Assembly: GCF_024172085.1 (NCBI RefSeq)
Contig: NZ_JAMZDZ010000001.1
Location: 4,278,001-4,342,000, forward strand
Direction of reading: 5' to 3'
Origin: Hamadaea flava
Lineage (GTDB): Bacteria; Actinomycetota; Actinomycetes; Mycobacteriales; Micromonosporaceae
Length of the DNA: 64,000 nucleotides
Position numbers and translations under genes: made by a program
The notes under the pieces: model-generated
Database searches by the model: none
What the model saw: the letters and a program-made list of their open reading frames with translations, nothing else
Told to the model about the DNA's origin: nothing
In this document: positions 37,883-44,856 of the stretch, piece after piece
How the letters are laid out: each line of letters starts with the position of its first letter
How positions within the stretch are numbered: the first letter of the stretch is position 1

Positions 37883-38272
37883 ATGTTCCGCGATCCGTTC
37901 CCCATCTTCCTGACCGACGACATGGCGGCGATCACGGCGTTCTATCGCGACCTTCTCGGGTTCTCGGAGGCGTACCGGTTTCCTTCGTCCCCATTGGACG
38001 ATCCCGAGTTCATCGTGCTGAGCCTCGGCCCGGCCCAGTTCGGCTTCGGCCGGGCCGGCTCAGTACCCCTGCACGGACGCATGCGCAGCCTCGAAACCGG
38101 AAACCGCGTCGAGGTCTGCGTGTACGCCGACAACGTCGACCTCGCCGTCGAGTTCCTGCGCGGAGCCGGCGTCTCGGTCCTCTCCGAACCGGCCGACCAG
38201 CCGTGGGGCGAGCGGGCAGCGTACGTGTCGGATCCGGACGGCAACCCGGTCCTCATCGTCGCCCGCATCTAA
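37883..38272 (+). CDS. VOC-superfamily (glyoxalase-like) protein
   Basis: 129-aa vicinal-oxygen-chelate fold protein with two beta-alpha-beta-beta-beta repeats: FLTDDMAAITAFYRDLLGF and VEVCVYADNVDLAVEFLRGA, ending in YVSDPDGNPVLI. Could be a dioxygenase-like or drug-binding protein; metal ligands are not clear. Follows the SRPBCC gene by 17 bp and so probably belongs to the ArsR-controlled operon. Confidence 0.85.
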   Translation: MFRDPFPIFLTDDMAAITAFYRDLLGFSEAYRFPSSPLDDPEFIVLSLGPAQFGFGRAGSVPLHGRMRSLETGNRVEVCVYADNVDLAVEFLRGAGVSVLSEPADQPWGERAAYVSDPDGNPVLIVARI

Positions 38273-38285
38273 GCGCCGTCCGACC

Positions 38286-38340
38286 CGCCGCCCCGCCGCC
38301 CCGCCGCCCCGCCCCGGCCCGCCGCGGCCCGCCGCGCCCC
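38286..38340. repeat. GC-only low-complexity run with CCGCCCCG units
   Basis: Fifty-odd bases almost entirely of C and G, with three phased GCCGCCCC units and then CCCGCCGCGG units, between the VOC gene and the palindromic element at 38358. Confidence 0.7.
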
Positions 38341-38357
38341 CGGCCGGCCCGAACCCC

Positions 38358-38419
38358 GTTGATCATGGAGTTAACTGTGCTCTCGACGGTGTGTCGACGC
38401 CGGAAACTCCATGATCAAC
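38358..38419. repeat. 62-bp dispersed palindromic element, copy 3
   Basis: Arms of 16 bp (CGTTGATCATGGAGTT / complement, 38357-38420) are perfectly complementary. The reverse complement matches copy 1 (2717-2778) at 57 of 62 positions by hand alignment. Located between the VOC and hemerythrin genes. Confidence 0.88.
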
Positions 38420-38450
38420 GCATCAGTGCCGTTGGTACAGTGGCGGAACG

Positions 38451-38852
38451 ATGCCCGAATACGACCGTCTGCTCGCCCTCAGCCACCAGCTCGCCGACAT
38501 CCACGACCGCCTCCGCGAACAGCTCGCCGACCTCGACACCGCGGCCGATCTGACGGCCCACTGCCTCGCCTTCTGCGACGCGCTCACCCGCCATCACTCG
38601 GCCGAGGAAGCCGGCGCTTTTCCGCGTATCGAGGCTGATCATCCCGAACTTCGCACGGTCGTGGCCGAGTTGCGCCGCGATCATGAGCTGATCGTCGAGT
38701 CTCTGCGCAAACTCGCGGCCGCGCCGACCAAGCTCGAACGCGACACGCTCGCCGCGCTGCTCGAAACTCATTTCACCTACGAGGAGCGCAAGCTCGCGGC
38801 GGCGCTCGACCACCTCGATCCCGGCCTCGGGCCCACCCTGCTGGGGTCCTGA
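38451..38852 (+). CDS. hemerythrin-like HHE domain protein
   Basis: 133-aa four-helix protein of the hemerythrin HHE family. Histidines and glutamates are placed as in di-iron sites (LADIHDRLREQ, TRHHSAEEAGAFP, LRRDHELIVE, ETHFTYEERKL). Likely senses or buffers oxygen, NO or redox changes. The stop codon overlaps the ATG of the following NUDIX remnant (TGATG). Confidence 0.85.
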   Translation: MPEYDRLLALSHQLADIHDRLREQLADLDTAADLTAHCLAFCDALTRHHSAEEAGAFPRIEADHPELRTVVAELRRDHELIVESLRKLAAAPTKLERDTLAALLETHFTYEERKLAAALDHLDPGLGPTLLGS

Positions 38853-39030
38853 TGCCGACGCCCGAATTCATCCTCGCGCTCCGCGAGAAAATCGGTCACG
38901 ACCTGCTGGTACGCCGAGAGGACAACGGTCGCTGGACACTCGTGACGGGTGCCTCGATCCCGGCGAGACGGCCTGCGTCGCCGACGCGTACGCCGATCGC
39001 CCCGAAGCCTGGTTCGCGACTAGCCGCTGA
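38852..39030 (+). pseudogene. NUDIX hydrolase remnant
   Basis: Begins like an intact NUDIX enzyme (MPTPEFILALREKIGHDLL) but jumps directly to VRREDNGRWTLVTG, missing the intervening strand. A one-base loss after LVTG shifts the frame: in the +1 frame the text resumes as CLDPGE, then skips most of the Nudix box and core to end as YADRPEAWFATSR and TGA at 39028. Two internal deletions plus a frameshift leave about 60 codons of a roughly 155-codon gene. It was translationally coupled to the hemerythrin gene. Read straight on, the first frame stays open to 39529 but codes for antisense of the next gene. Confidence 0.75.
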
Positions 39031-39496
39031 TGACCGCCGGTCGGTAGTTCTGCGCCGCCGCCTGGAGGCCCCGGAGGTCGGCGGCATTCCGCTCAGCCTC
39101 CTCCAGCGAGGACGAACCCACCTCCGGAGCCTTCAGCCGGCCGATGCCGTCGACTTGCAGAACGGGCGCATAGAACGGCCTTCCGCCGCGAAGGAAGAGC
39201 TTCTCGCTGCCGATCGACTGAACAGCCGTCCACGCCACCAACCGGTTCGGTGCGGCGAAGCTGCGAACCAGCAGGCCGCTCTGATCGATGATCACGCCCA
39301 GCCGGAGCGTACGCCAGACGCCCAGCGCGCCGATCAGCGTCAGCGCGCATCCGAGGCCGACGCCGGGCCAGTTGCGGTCGGCGACGACATGGCCGTTCGC
39401 GAGGTAGGAAAGACCCGCCAGCGCGAAGACATCGGAGATGATCATGAACAGGGCCATCCGAATGCGCGGCCGCACCACAACGCGAGTCATCCGCAC
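39020..39496 (-). CDS. PH-domain-like membrane protein
   Basis: 158 aa with two membrane helices near the N-terminus (about residues 14-32 and 46-62), followed by a beta-rich bacterial PH-type domain (LRLGVIIDQSGLLVRSFAAP, WTAVQSIG). Role unknown. Its 3' end overlaps the NUDIX remnant by 11 bp. The second Met (residue 3) may be the true start. Confidence 0.75.
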   Translation of the reverse strand: MRMTRVVVRPRIRMALFMIISDVFALAGLSYLANGHVVADRNWPGVGLGCALTLIGALGVWRTLRLGVIIDQSGLLVRSFAAPNRLVAWTAVQSIGSEKLFLRGGRPFYAPVLQVDGIGRLKAPEVGSSSLEEAERNAADLRGLQAAAQNYRPAVISG

Positions 39497-39525
39497 ACCG
39501 TAACGGGTGCGTACCCGGCTAACGG

Positions 39526-40551
39526 CTAGTCGTGCCAGCCCTCTCGATAGGCGGCCCAGTCCTCGGCTGTGGCCGCGAAATCCACGTAAGCGGCGACTCC
39601 GAACTCACGAGTCAGCGCCTTGTCGCCCATCGTCAGACGAACTCCGCGTACTGCGGCAGCGACCGTCTCCGCCTGCCTGTGATGAAACGGATGCTCATCG
39701 TGGTACGCCGGAATGCCGATGAACAACGCGACCTCCTCCGGCACCGCCTGCAAGGCCGCCTCTGTCACCCGCCGCACATAACCGGCGTACGCCGCCTCCG
39801 AAGGCAGTGAGGTGTCGTAAGCCATCAAGGCCACCTGATCCACCTCCAGCGCGACCTCACGCAGATAGCCGGCCGACCACAGGGCGAGCGACGTCGGCAG
39901 CATGGCCAGACCGACCGTCATGCCTCGCCAGGGCTCGGTATGGACCGCCGAAACCGAAAGCACCGCTTCCCGGGCTCGGGTGACCTCATGCGCCTGGCGG
40001 AGCACCGTCAGCAGATCGGGATCATCGTCGACGACGGGCTCGAAGTCGTAGTGGACGCCGTCGAAACCGTCGTCGAGCACTTGTGCGGCCGAGGTCGACA
40101 GGTTCGCCTGCGTACTCGCCAGCGCGAAGTCCAGCTCGCCCGGCACCGGATGGGCGCCCAGCCACGCCTGAACGCGTACGCCAGGGAGCGCCGCATGAAT
40201 GGCACCGACGAACCAACGCCCACGCGGCCGGAGGGCGGGATCCAGTGTCCCGTCGTCGTTGAACGGCCCGCTGTGCACGAAGAGGTCACGGATTCCCGTT
40301 GTACGCAGCAACGCCACGAGATCGTCCACATCAGACTGACTTTTGCGCCCGTCGACCCAGGCGTGGCCGAGCCACTCTGCGTCATGACCGGTGCCCCGCG
40401 CGGACGCGCTAGGCGTACCCGAGGATTCGATCGAGAGCGCCACCAGTGCTGTCGCGACCAGGAGAGCAACGCTGCCGAGCAACGCGAGCAACGCCCTCGC
40501 CGTACGCCTGACCCAGCGCTTGCCTCCATCGGTCACCATCCCGGCGATCAT
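39526..40551 (-). CDS. membrane-anchored GH18-like glycosidase
   Basis: Uncleaved signal anchor at about residues 15-42, then a barrel domain of the GH18 type. The catalytic-site segment reads DDGFDGVHYDFEPV: compared with the DGxDxDxE pattern of chitinases the terminal Asp-x-Glu is kept but the middle Asp is His. ALMAYDTSLPSEAAYAGYV matches the later conserved Tyr/Asp strand. The remaining acid could still act as proton donor; otherwise this may be a carbohydrate-binding lectin. 341 aa. Not a paralogue close to the secreted chitinase at 5 kb. Confidence 0.75.
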   Translation of the reverse strand: MIAGMVTDGGKRWVRRTARALLALLGSVALLVATALVALSIESSGTPSASARGTGHDAEWLGHAWVDGRKSQSDVDDLVALLRTTGIRDLFVHSGPFNDDGTLDPALRPRGRWFVGAIHAALPGVRVQAWLGAHPVPGELDFALASTQANLSTSAAQVLDDGFDGVHYDFEPVVDDDPDLLTVLRQAHEVTRAREAVLSVSAVHTEPWRGMTVGLAMLPTSLALWSAGYLREVALEVDQVALMAYDTSLPSEAAYAGYVRRVTEAALQAVPEEVALFIGIPAYHDEHPFHHRQAETVAAAVRGVRLTMGDKALTREFGVAAYVDFAATAEDWAAYREGWHD

Positions 40552-40633
40552 GCCATCGCCGAAACCTGGTCGTCATCGGGCGGCCGGCTCATGGTGGCCA
40601 TAGCTGTCACCACGGTGACCGGAGACACAAAAT

Positions 40634-40656
40634 CGCCAGCGCGATCAGCGCTGGCG
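40634..40656 (-). terminator. terminator of tRNA-Ala
   Basis: Perfect 8-bp stem CGCCAGCG / CGCTGGCG with 7-nt loop; on the minus strand ATTTTGT follows. It lies 7 bp after the tRNA 3' end. Confidence 0.8.
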
Positions 40657-40663
40657 AATTGGG

Positions 40664-40737
40664 TGGAGACGAGGGGATTCGAACCCCTGACCCCCTCGAT
40701 GCGAACGAGGTGCGCTACCGGGCTGCGCCACGTCCCC
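40664..40737 (-). tRNA. tRNA-Ala (anticodon CGC)
   Basis: Seventy-four nt cloverleaf: acceptor GGGGACG / CGTCTCC, D arm GCGC-AGCCCGGTA-GCGC, anticodon stem CCTCG/CGAGG with loop TTCGCAT (anticodon CGC), T arm AGGGG-TTCGAAT-CCCCT, discriminator A. CCA is not encoded. Own terminator downstream. Confidence 0.95.
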
Positions 40738-40780
40738 CGGTTTGATCCGAATCCTCGGACCGGCGATAAGGCTAGCAGGT

Positions 40781-41650
40781 CTACCCTGCCGAGCGCGAAT
40801 CACCCCCGCCGACGGCTGGCCCGGCGTGGTACGGCTTTCCGCGTACCCGTGGGCGTGGCTGGATGGCCGGGCCTCGCGTCGCGGGACGGTAGGAGATGAC
40901 CGGACCGCCGACGGCGCGGGGCAGGTCTTGCTGGCCCGCTTGCGCGGCTTCGAGGGCCGCGCGCTGACGGATGAGTTCTTCTTGGAGGAGGCGCGCGGCC
41001 TCGCGCCGGGCGGCGGCGCGGCGGCGCTGGGCGCGACGGACCTCGGCCTGCTGGTCGGCGAGCCAGCGGGCTTCGGCTTCCTCGGCGCGGCGGCGGCGCT
41101 GGGTCTGGAGCGCGCGGCTGCGGAGGTGCCCGACGTACGCGACGAGCAGCGTGACGCTGGCGGCGACGCCGATCCAGAAGCCGGGGCCGACGGCGAAGAC
41201 GCCGACGAGTTCGACGGCGTTGAAGAGGGTGAGCGCGGCCAGGACCCGGCGGCGGCGGTAGACGGCGGGCTTGAGGCGGCTGCGACCGCCGGTCGCGTCA
41301 CGCAGTGTGTACGGGACGGCCGAGCGCGGTACCACGGTCAGGGTCGGGCGACGGGACGACGCCCGGGGGCCGGAGCGAGCCGGGGCCGACACGGGGATGC
41401 CGCTGACCACGGGGACGGCGGACACCGGGAGATAGTCGATCGGGACCGATGGGATGAAGGTCCGCGGCGGGTTGACCGGGCGGCGTCCTGGCACAGTGCG
41501 CTGGCGCCGGTTCCTCGACAGGACCCGCGCCGTCGACAGCGCCCGCTCCGCCACCAGCCGCTCGGTGGCGTCGTACCGGCGCACGAGCGCCGGCGCCAGG
41601 GCGAGCAGCCCGGCCGCGGTGAGGACGGCGAGGAGCACCGAGGTCGGCAC
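40781..41650 (-). CDS. sepX: SepX/GlpR-like divisome membrane protein
   Basis: Membrane protein that by position and layout matches SepX (Streptomyces) / GlpR (Corynebacterium), the receptor of the gephyrin-like protein Glp in actinobacterial cell division. N-terminal helix at residues 2-24 (PTSVLLAVLTAAGLLALAP), a central linker with Pro/Arg, two adjacent helices at about 135-175, then a long Arg/Ala-rich charged helix (about 178-235). GTG at 41650 is preferred because GGGAGGGG precedes it; GTG at 41668 is also in frame. Lies downstream of glp and rimJ on the same strand, separated by a 235-bp gap with a dispersed element. Confidence 0.75.
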   Translation of the reverse strand: MPTSVLLAVLTAAGLLALAPALVRRYDATERLVAERALSTARVLSRNRRQRTVPGRRPVNPPRTFIPSVPIDYLPVSAVPVVSGIPVSAPARSGPRASSRRPTLTVVPRSAVPYTLRDATGGRSRLKPAVYRRRRVLAALTLFNAVELVGVFAVGPGFWIGVAASVTLLVAYVGHLRSRALQTQRRRRAEEAEARWLADQQAEVRRAQRRRAAARREAARLLQEELIRQRAALEAAQAGQQDLPRAVGGPVISYRPATRGPAIQPRPRVRGKPYHAGPAVGGGDSRSAG

Positions 41651-41807
41651 CCTCACCCCTCCCGTCACTCTCGGTACGAGGCCTGGCGGCGGCCCCGCGA
41701 TCAGATAGATCGTTTACCGAGGGTAAGCGCGAGATGCCGGTGTGGGCGGCAGGCTCGCCGACACGCGCGAGATCACCCGACGCGCGGCACGTCGATCAAG
41801 GGCATGA

Positions 41808-41871
41808 GGGATTGATCATGATGGTACGCACACGACGCGCCGGTCGATCATGGCGTTAAGTCCATGATCAA
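41808..41871. repeat. dispersed palindromic element, copy 5 (diverged)
   Basis: On the minus strand reads GTTGATCATGG...ATCATGATCAAT with the same end-motif spacing as copies 1-3, and contains a core close to the GATCGACCGGCGTGTCGTGT core of copies 4 and 6. Between rimJ and sepX. An additional internal pair GATCATGG / CCATGATC is present at 41846-41869. Confidence 0.7.
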
Positions 41872-41885
41872 CGCGACAGCACGGG

Positions 41886-42530
41886 TTACTGGGGTGGGGT
41901 GGAGCGGAGGCGGTGCCACCGCCGCAGCAGGCCCCCGTCGCTCACGATGTCTTCGACGGTCACGGCGTACCCGATGTGGTCGCGCCAAGCGCCGTCGATG
42001 AACATGTAGTGCGGGTGGTACGCCTCTTCGCGGATCTCCAGTTTCTCGACGACCCGGCGGCTGGCCTTGTTCTCCGGCCGGATGTTGATCTCCACTCGGT
42101 GCAGCCCGGCGGCGTTGAAGGCGTGGTCGACGACGAGGGCGAGCGCGGTCGGCATGATGCCCTGCCCGGCTGCCCGGGAGTCGATCCAGTAGCCGCAGTA
42201 CGCCGACGCGAACGCCCGTCGCACGATGTTGCCGAGGTTGATGTGGCCGACGAACCGCTCGGGTCCGCCTTCGGGCGGGCGCAGGCAGATGGCGAAGGGC
42301 ATCGCCTCGCCCTCTTTGGCCGCCGCGCGCAGCCCCTTGTAGACCTGCTTGAACGCCGCCGTCGAGTTCATCTGCGCCCACGGCCCGATCGGCGTGGCCT
42401 CCCAGGGTGCCAGCCAACGCTGGTTGAGCTGGCGTACCTCGGACCAGACCTGCGCGTCGGAACGCAGGTATGGGCGCAGCAACACCGGCCCGTCGCTGAG
42501 CACGGCCGGGTACCCGAAGGCTCTGTTCAT
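41886..42530 (-). CDS. rimJ: RimJ-type GNAT acetyltransferase
   Basis: 214-aa protein N-acetyltransferase of the RimJ/RimL group, here part of the conserved galU-glp-rimJ-sepX cluster. WLAPWEATP, CGYWIDSRAAGQGIMPTALA (acetyl-CoA binding) and INIRPENKASRRVVEKL are family landmarks. The ATG overlaps the glp stop (ATGA). Its target here is unknown; the name follows homology rather than demonstrated modification of ribosomal S5. Confidence 0.85.
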   Translation of the reverse strand: MNRAFGYPAVLSDGPVLLRPYLRSDAQVWSEVRQLNQRWLAPWEATPIGPWAQMNSTAAFKQVYKGLRAAAKEGEAMPFAICLRPPEGGPERFVGHINLGNIVRRAFASAYCGYWIDSRAAGQGIMPTALALVVDHAFNAAGLHRVEINIRPENKASRRVVEKLEIREEAYHPHYMFIDGAWRDHIGYAVTVEDIVSDGGLLRRWHRLRSTPPQ

Positions 42531-43807
42531 CGTCGCCTGTCCAGCAGCAGCACATCCACGGTGGACCCGGCGGGGGCGGTCGTCACCCGCTCGCCGAGGA
42601 CCAGCAGGCCGTTCGCCTCGGCCAACCCCGCCAGCGTACGCGTTCCGCCCGCCAAAGGCTGCACTGTGTATCCGCCTCCTCGACGCTCCGCGACGAGCGC
42701 AGGCCGGAACTCCCGGAGTCCGGTCGGGGAGGTCACGGTCTCGAGGAGGTGCGCGCGCACGGACGGGCGGAACACCGGTTCGGCCCCGGCGAGCAGCTGG
42801 ATCGCCGGGCGGGCGAGGACTTCGAAGCCGATCAGCGCCGATCCGGGATCGCCCGGGAGGCAGATGATCGGGACCTCCTCGGCCGACCCGTAGGTGCCGA
42901 AGCCGAGAATCGAACTGGGATAGAGGGAGACCTCCGTGAAGGTGACGCTGCCGGCGCGGCCGCCGTCCCGGCGGGACAGGATGCGCCGGACCATGTCACC
43001 CGGTCCGGTCCCGGTGCCACCGGTGGTGATGATGAGGTCCGCCCGCAGGGTCTGGTCCTCCAGGAGGCCACGCAACCCTTCCGGGTCGTCGTCGCAGATC
43101 CCCACCCGGTACGCGTGCGCGCCCGCCTCGGCGGCGGCTGCCGTCAGGGCGTGCGAGTTGACGTCGACGACCTGACCGGGCTGGCTGACCCGGCCCGCTT
43201 CGACGAGTTCGTCGCCGGTCGCCACGATGACGACTCGGGGCGTCGGGCGTACGACGACGTGGCCGATGCCGCTGGCGGCCAGGACGGCCACCAATGCCGG
43301 GGTGACGACGGCGCCCGACCGGGCGAGGAGGTCTCCTGCCCCGATCTCCTCGCCCGCTCGGCGTACGCCGAAACCGCGCTTGGGCAGCCGCTGGATCTCG
43401 ACGGCGGCCATCCCCTGATCGGTCCAGTCGACCGGGACGACGACGTCCGCCCCGATCGGCATCGGCGCGCCGGCCGCCACCGAGAAACAGCTCTGCGGGG
43501 TGAGCCGCACCGGCCGCCAACTCGATGCGGAGAGGTCGCCGATGACGTTGAGCCGCACCGGACGACCCGGTCCCGGCGGCAGGAGATCCTCCGCGCGGGC
43601 GGCGTACCCGTCGATCCCGGCCGAGTCGAAGGCCGGGTACGGATGCGGCGCCAGGACGTTCTCGGCCAGCACGTTGCCGTGGGCCTGGGTCAGGTCGAGG
43701 TCGAGCGCCGGCAGCGCCCTGAGCCTGCGCAGCACGCTGCCCAGGTAGTCGGCGAGCGGCGTCAGCTCTGAAGCCGACGCCGACTCGAACTCGGCCGTTG
43801 CGGTCAT
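42527..43807 (-). CDS. glp: gephyrin/MoeA-like protein Glp
   Basis: MoeA-fold protein: domains I/II at about residues 1-170 (PYPAFDSAGIDGYAARAEDL), domain III at 175-330 with VVIVATGDELVEAG and TTGGTGTGPGDMVRR, and domain IV at 350-425. In actinobacteria the copy next to galU, rimJ and sepX/glpR is Glp, which binds FtsZ and links the division ring to the membrane receptor; molybdopterin molybdotransferase activity is the alternative. No other molybdenum-cofactor gene is in the window, which favours the division role. ATG at 43807 gives 426 aa; the ribosome binding site is weak. Confidence 0.82.
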   Translation of the reverse strand: MTATAEFESASASELTPLADYLGSVLRRLRALPALDLDLTQAHGNVLAENVLAPHPYPAFDSAGIDGYAARAEDLLPPGPGRPVRLNVIGDLSASSWRPVRLTPQSCFSVAAGAPMPIGADVVVPVDWTDQGMAAVEIQRLPKRGFGVRRAGEEIGAGDLLARSGAVVTPALVAVLAASGIGHVVVRPTPRVVIVATGDELVEAGRVSQPGQVVDVNSHALTAAAAEAGAHAYRVGICDDDPEGLRGLLEDQTLRADLIITTGGTGTGPGDMVRRILSRRDGGRAGSVTFTEVSLYPSSILGFGTYGSAEEVPIICLPGDPGSALIGFEVLARPAIQLLAGAEPVFRPSVRAHLLETVTSPTGLREFRPALVAERRGGGYTVQPLAGGTRTLAGLAEANGLLVLGERVTTAPAGSTVDVLLLDRRR

Positions 43808-43836
43808 CTCCGTGTCATCCAGTCGATCTCCGCCGG

Positions 43837-44847
43837 TCAGGCTCCCCCGGCCGAAGTGCCCGCCGCGGGAGTGGAGCCGGCGAGGTAGTCCACGAGCCAC
43901 TCCCGGAATGCCGGCCCGAGGTCCTCCCGCTCGCACGCGAGCTGCACCGTCGCCTGGAGGTACCCCAGCGGAATGCCGGTGTCGTAACGATGTCCCCGAT
44001 AGACGATCCCGTGGACCGGGGTGCCCTCGTCGAGCAGGATCGCCATCGCGTCGGTCAGCTGGATCTCGCCGCCGCTGCCGGGCTTGGTCCGGCGGATCGC
44101 GTCGAAGATGGTGAACGGCAGCACGTAGCGGCCGACGACGGCCAGATTGCTGGGCGCGTCCTCGACCTTCGGCTTCTCGACCAGCCCGGTCACCTTCACC
44201 ACAGGTCCAGCGTCGCTGATCGCGTCGAGTTCGGCTGTCACCTGCTCGACGGATGCGATGCCGTATCGGTCGACCTGATCGTCGGGCACCTCGATGAAGG
44301 CCAGCACGATGCCGCCGGTCTTGGCCTGGAGTTCCAGCATGGACGGCAGCAGCGGCCGCTCCTCCTCGCAGAACTCGTCGGCGAGCAGGACGGCGAAGGG
44401 TTCCCCGCCGACGTGCAGTTCGGCGTACGAGACGGCGTGGCCCAGCCCCAGCGGCTCACCCTGCCGGCAGGTGTAGATCTCGGCGAGCTCCGACGTACGC
44501 CGCACCGCGTTCAGTCGTCGGGTGTCACCCTTGGCTTCCAGCCGCTGTTCCAGGTAGGGGTTCCGGTCGAAGTGGTCGACCATGCTCGTCTTGCCCCGCC
44601 CGGTGACCAGCAGGATGTCTTTGATCTCGGCGTGCGCCGCCTCCTCCACGATGTATTGCAGAACCGGCCGGTCCACCACCGGCAGCAATTCCTTCGGTAC
44701 GGCCTTCGTCGCGGGCAGAAATCGGGTTGCCAGCCCAGCGGCGGGGATGACAGCCTTGGTGGCACGCCGGGTGCCACCCTCGGCGACGCCTGCCGCCGTC
44801 GGCGCGGTCACCACGTCGCCTGCTGGGTTGGGGGTGTGTCCGAGCAT
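43837..44847 (-). CDS. galU: UTP-glucose-1-phosphate uridylyltransferase
   Basis: Makes UDP-glucose from UTP and glucose-1-phosphate, substrate for GalE and envelope glycosylation. VIPAAGLATRFLPATKAVPK (nucleotide binding) near residue 33, KELLPVVDRP, and VEKPKVEDAPSNLAVVGRY (sugar binding). 336 aa with extended N- and C-termini. Begins 9 bp after the diguanylate cyclase gene and 29 bp before glp, so DGC-galU-glp-rimJ may be one transcript. Confidence 0.95.
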   Translation of the reverse strand: MLGHTPNPAGDVVTAPTAAGVAEGGTRRATKAVIPAAGLATRFLPATKAVPKELLPVVDRPVLQYIVEEAAHAEIKDILLVTGRGKTSMVDHFDRNPYLEQRLEAKGDTRRLNAVRRTSELAEIYTCRQGEPLGLGHAVSYAELHVGGEPFAVLLADEFCEEERPLLPSMLELQAKTGGIVLAFIEVPDDQVDRYGIASVEQVTAELDAISDAGPVVKVTGLVEKPKVEDAPSNLAVVGRYVLPFTIFDAIRRTKPGSGGEIQLTDAMAILLDEGTPVHGIVYRGHRYDTGIPLGYLQATVQLACEREDLGPAFREWLVDYLAGSTPAAGTSAGGA

Positions 44848-44856
44848 GTGGCGAGA

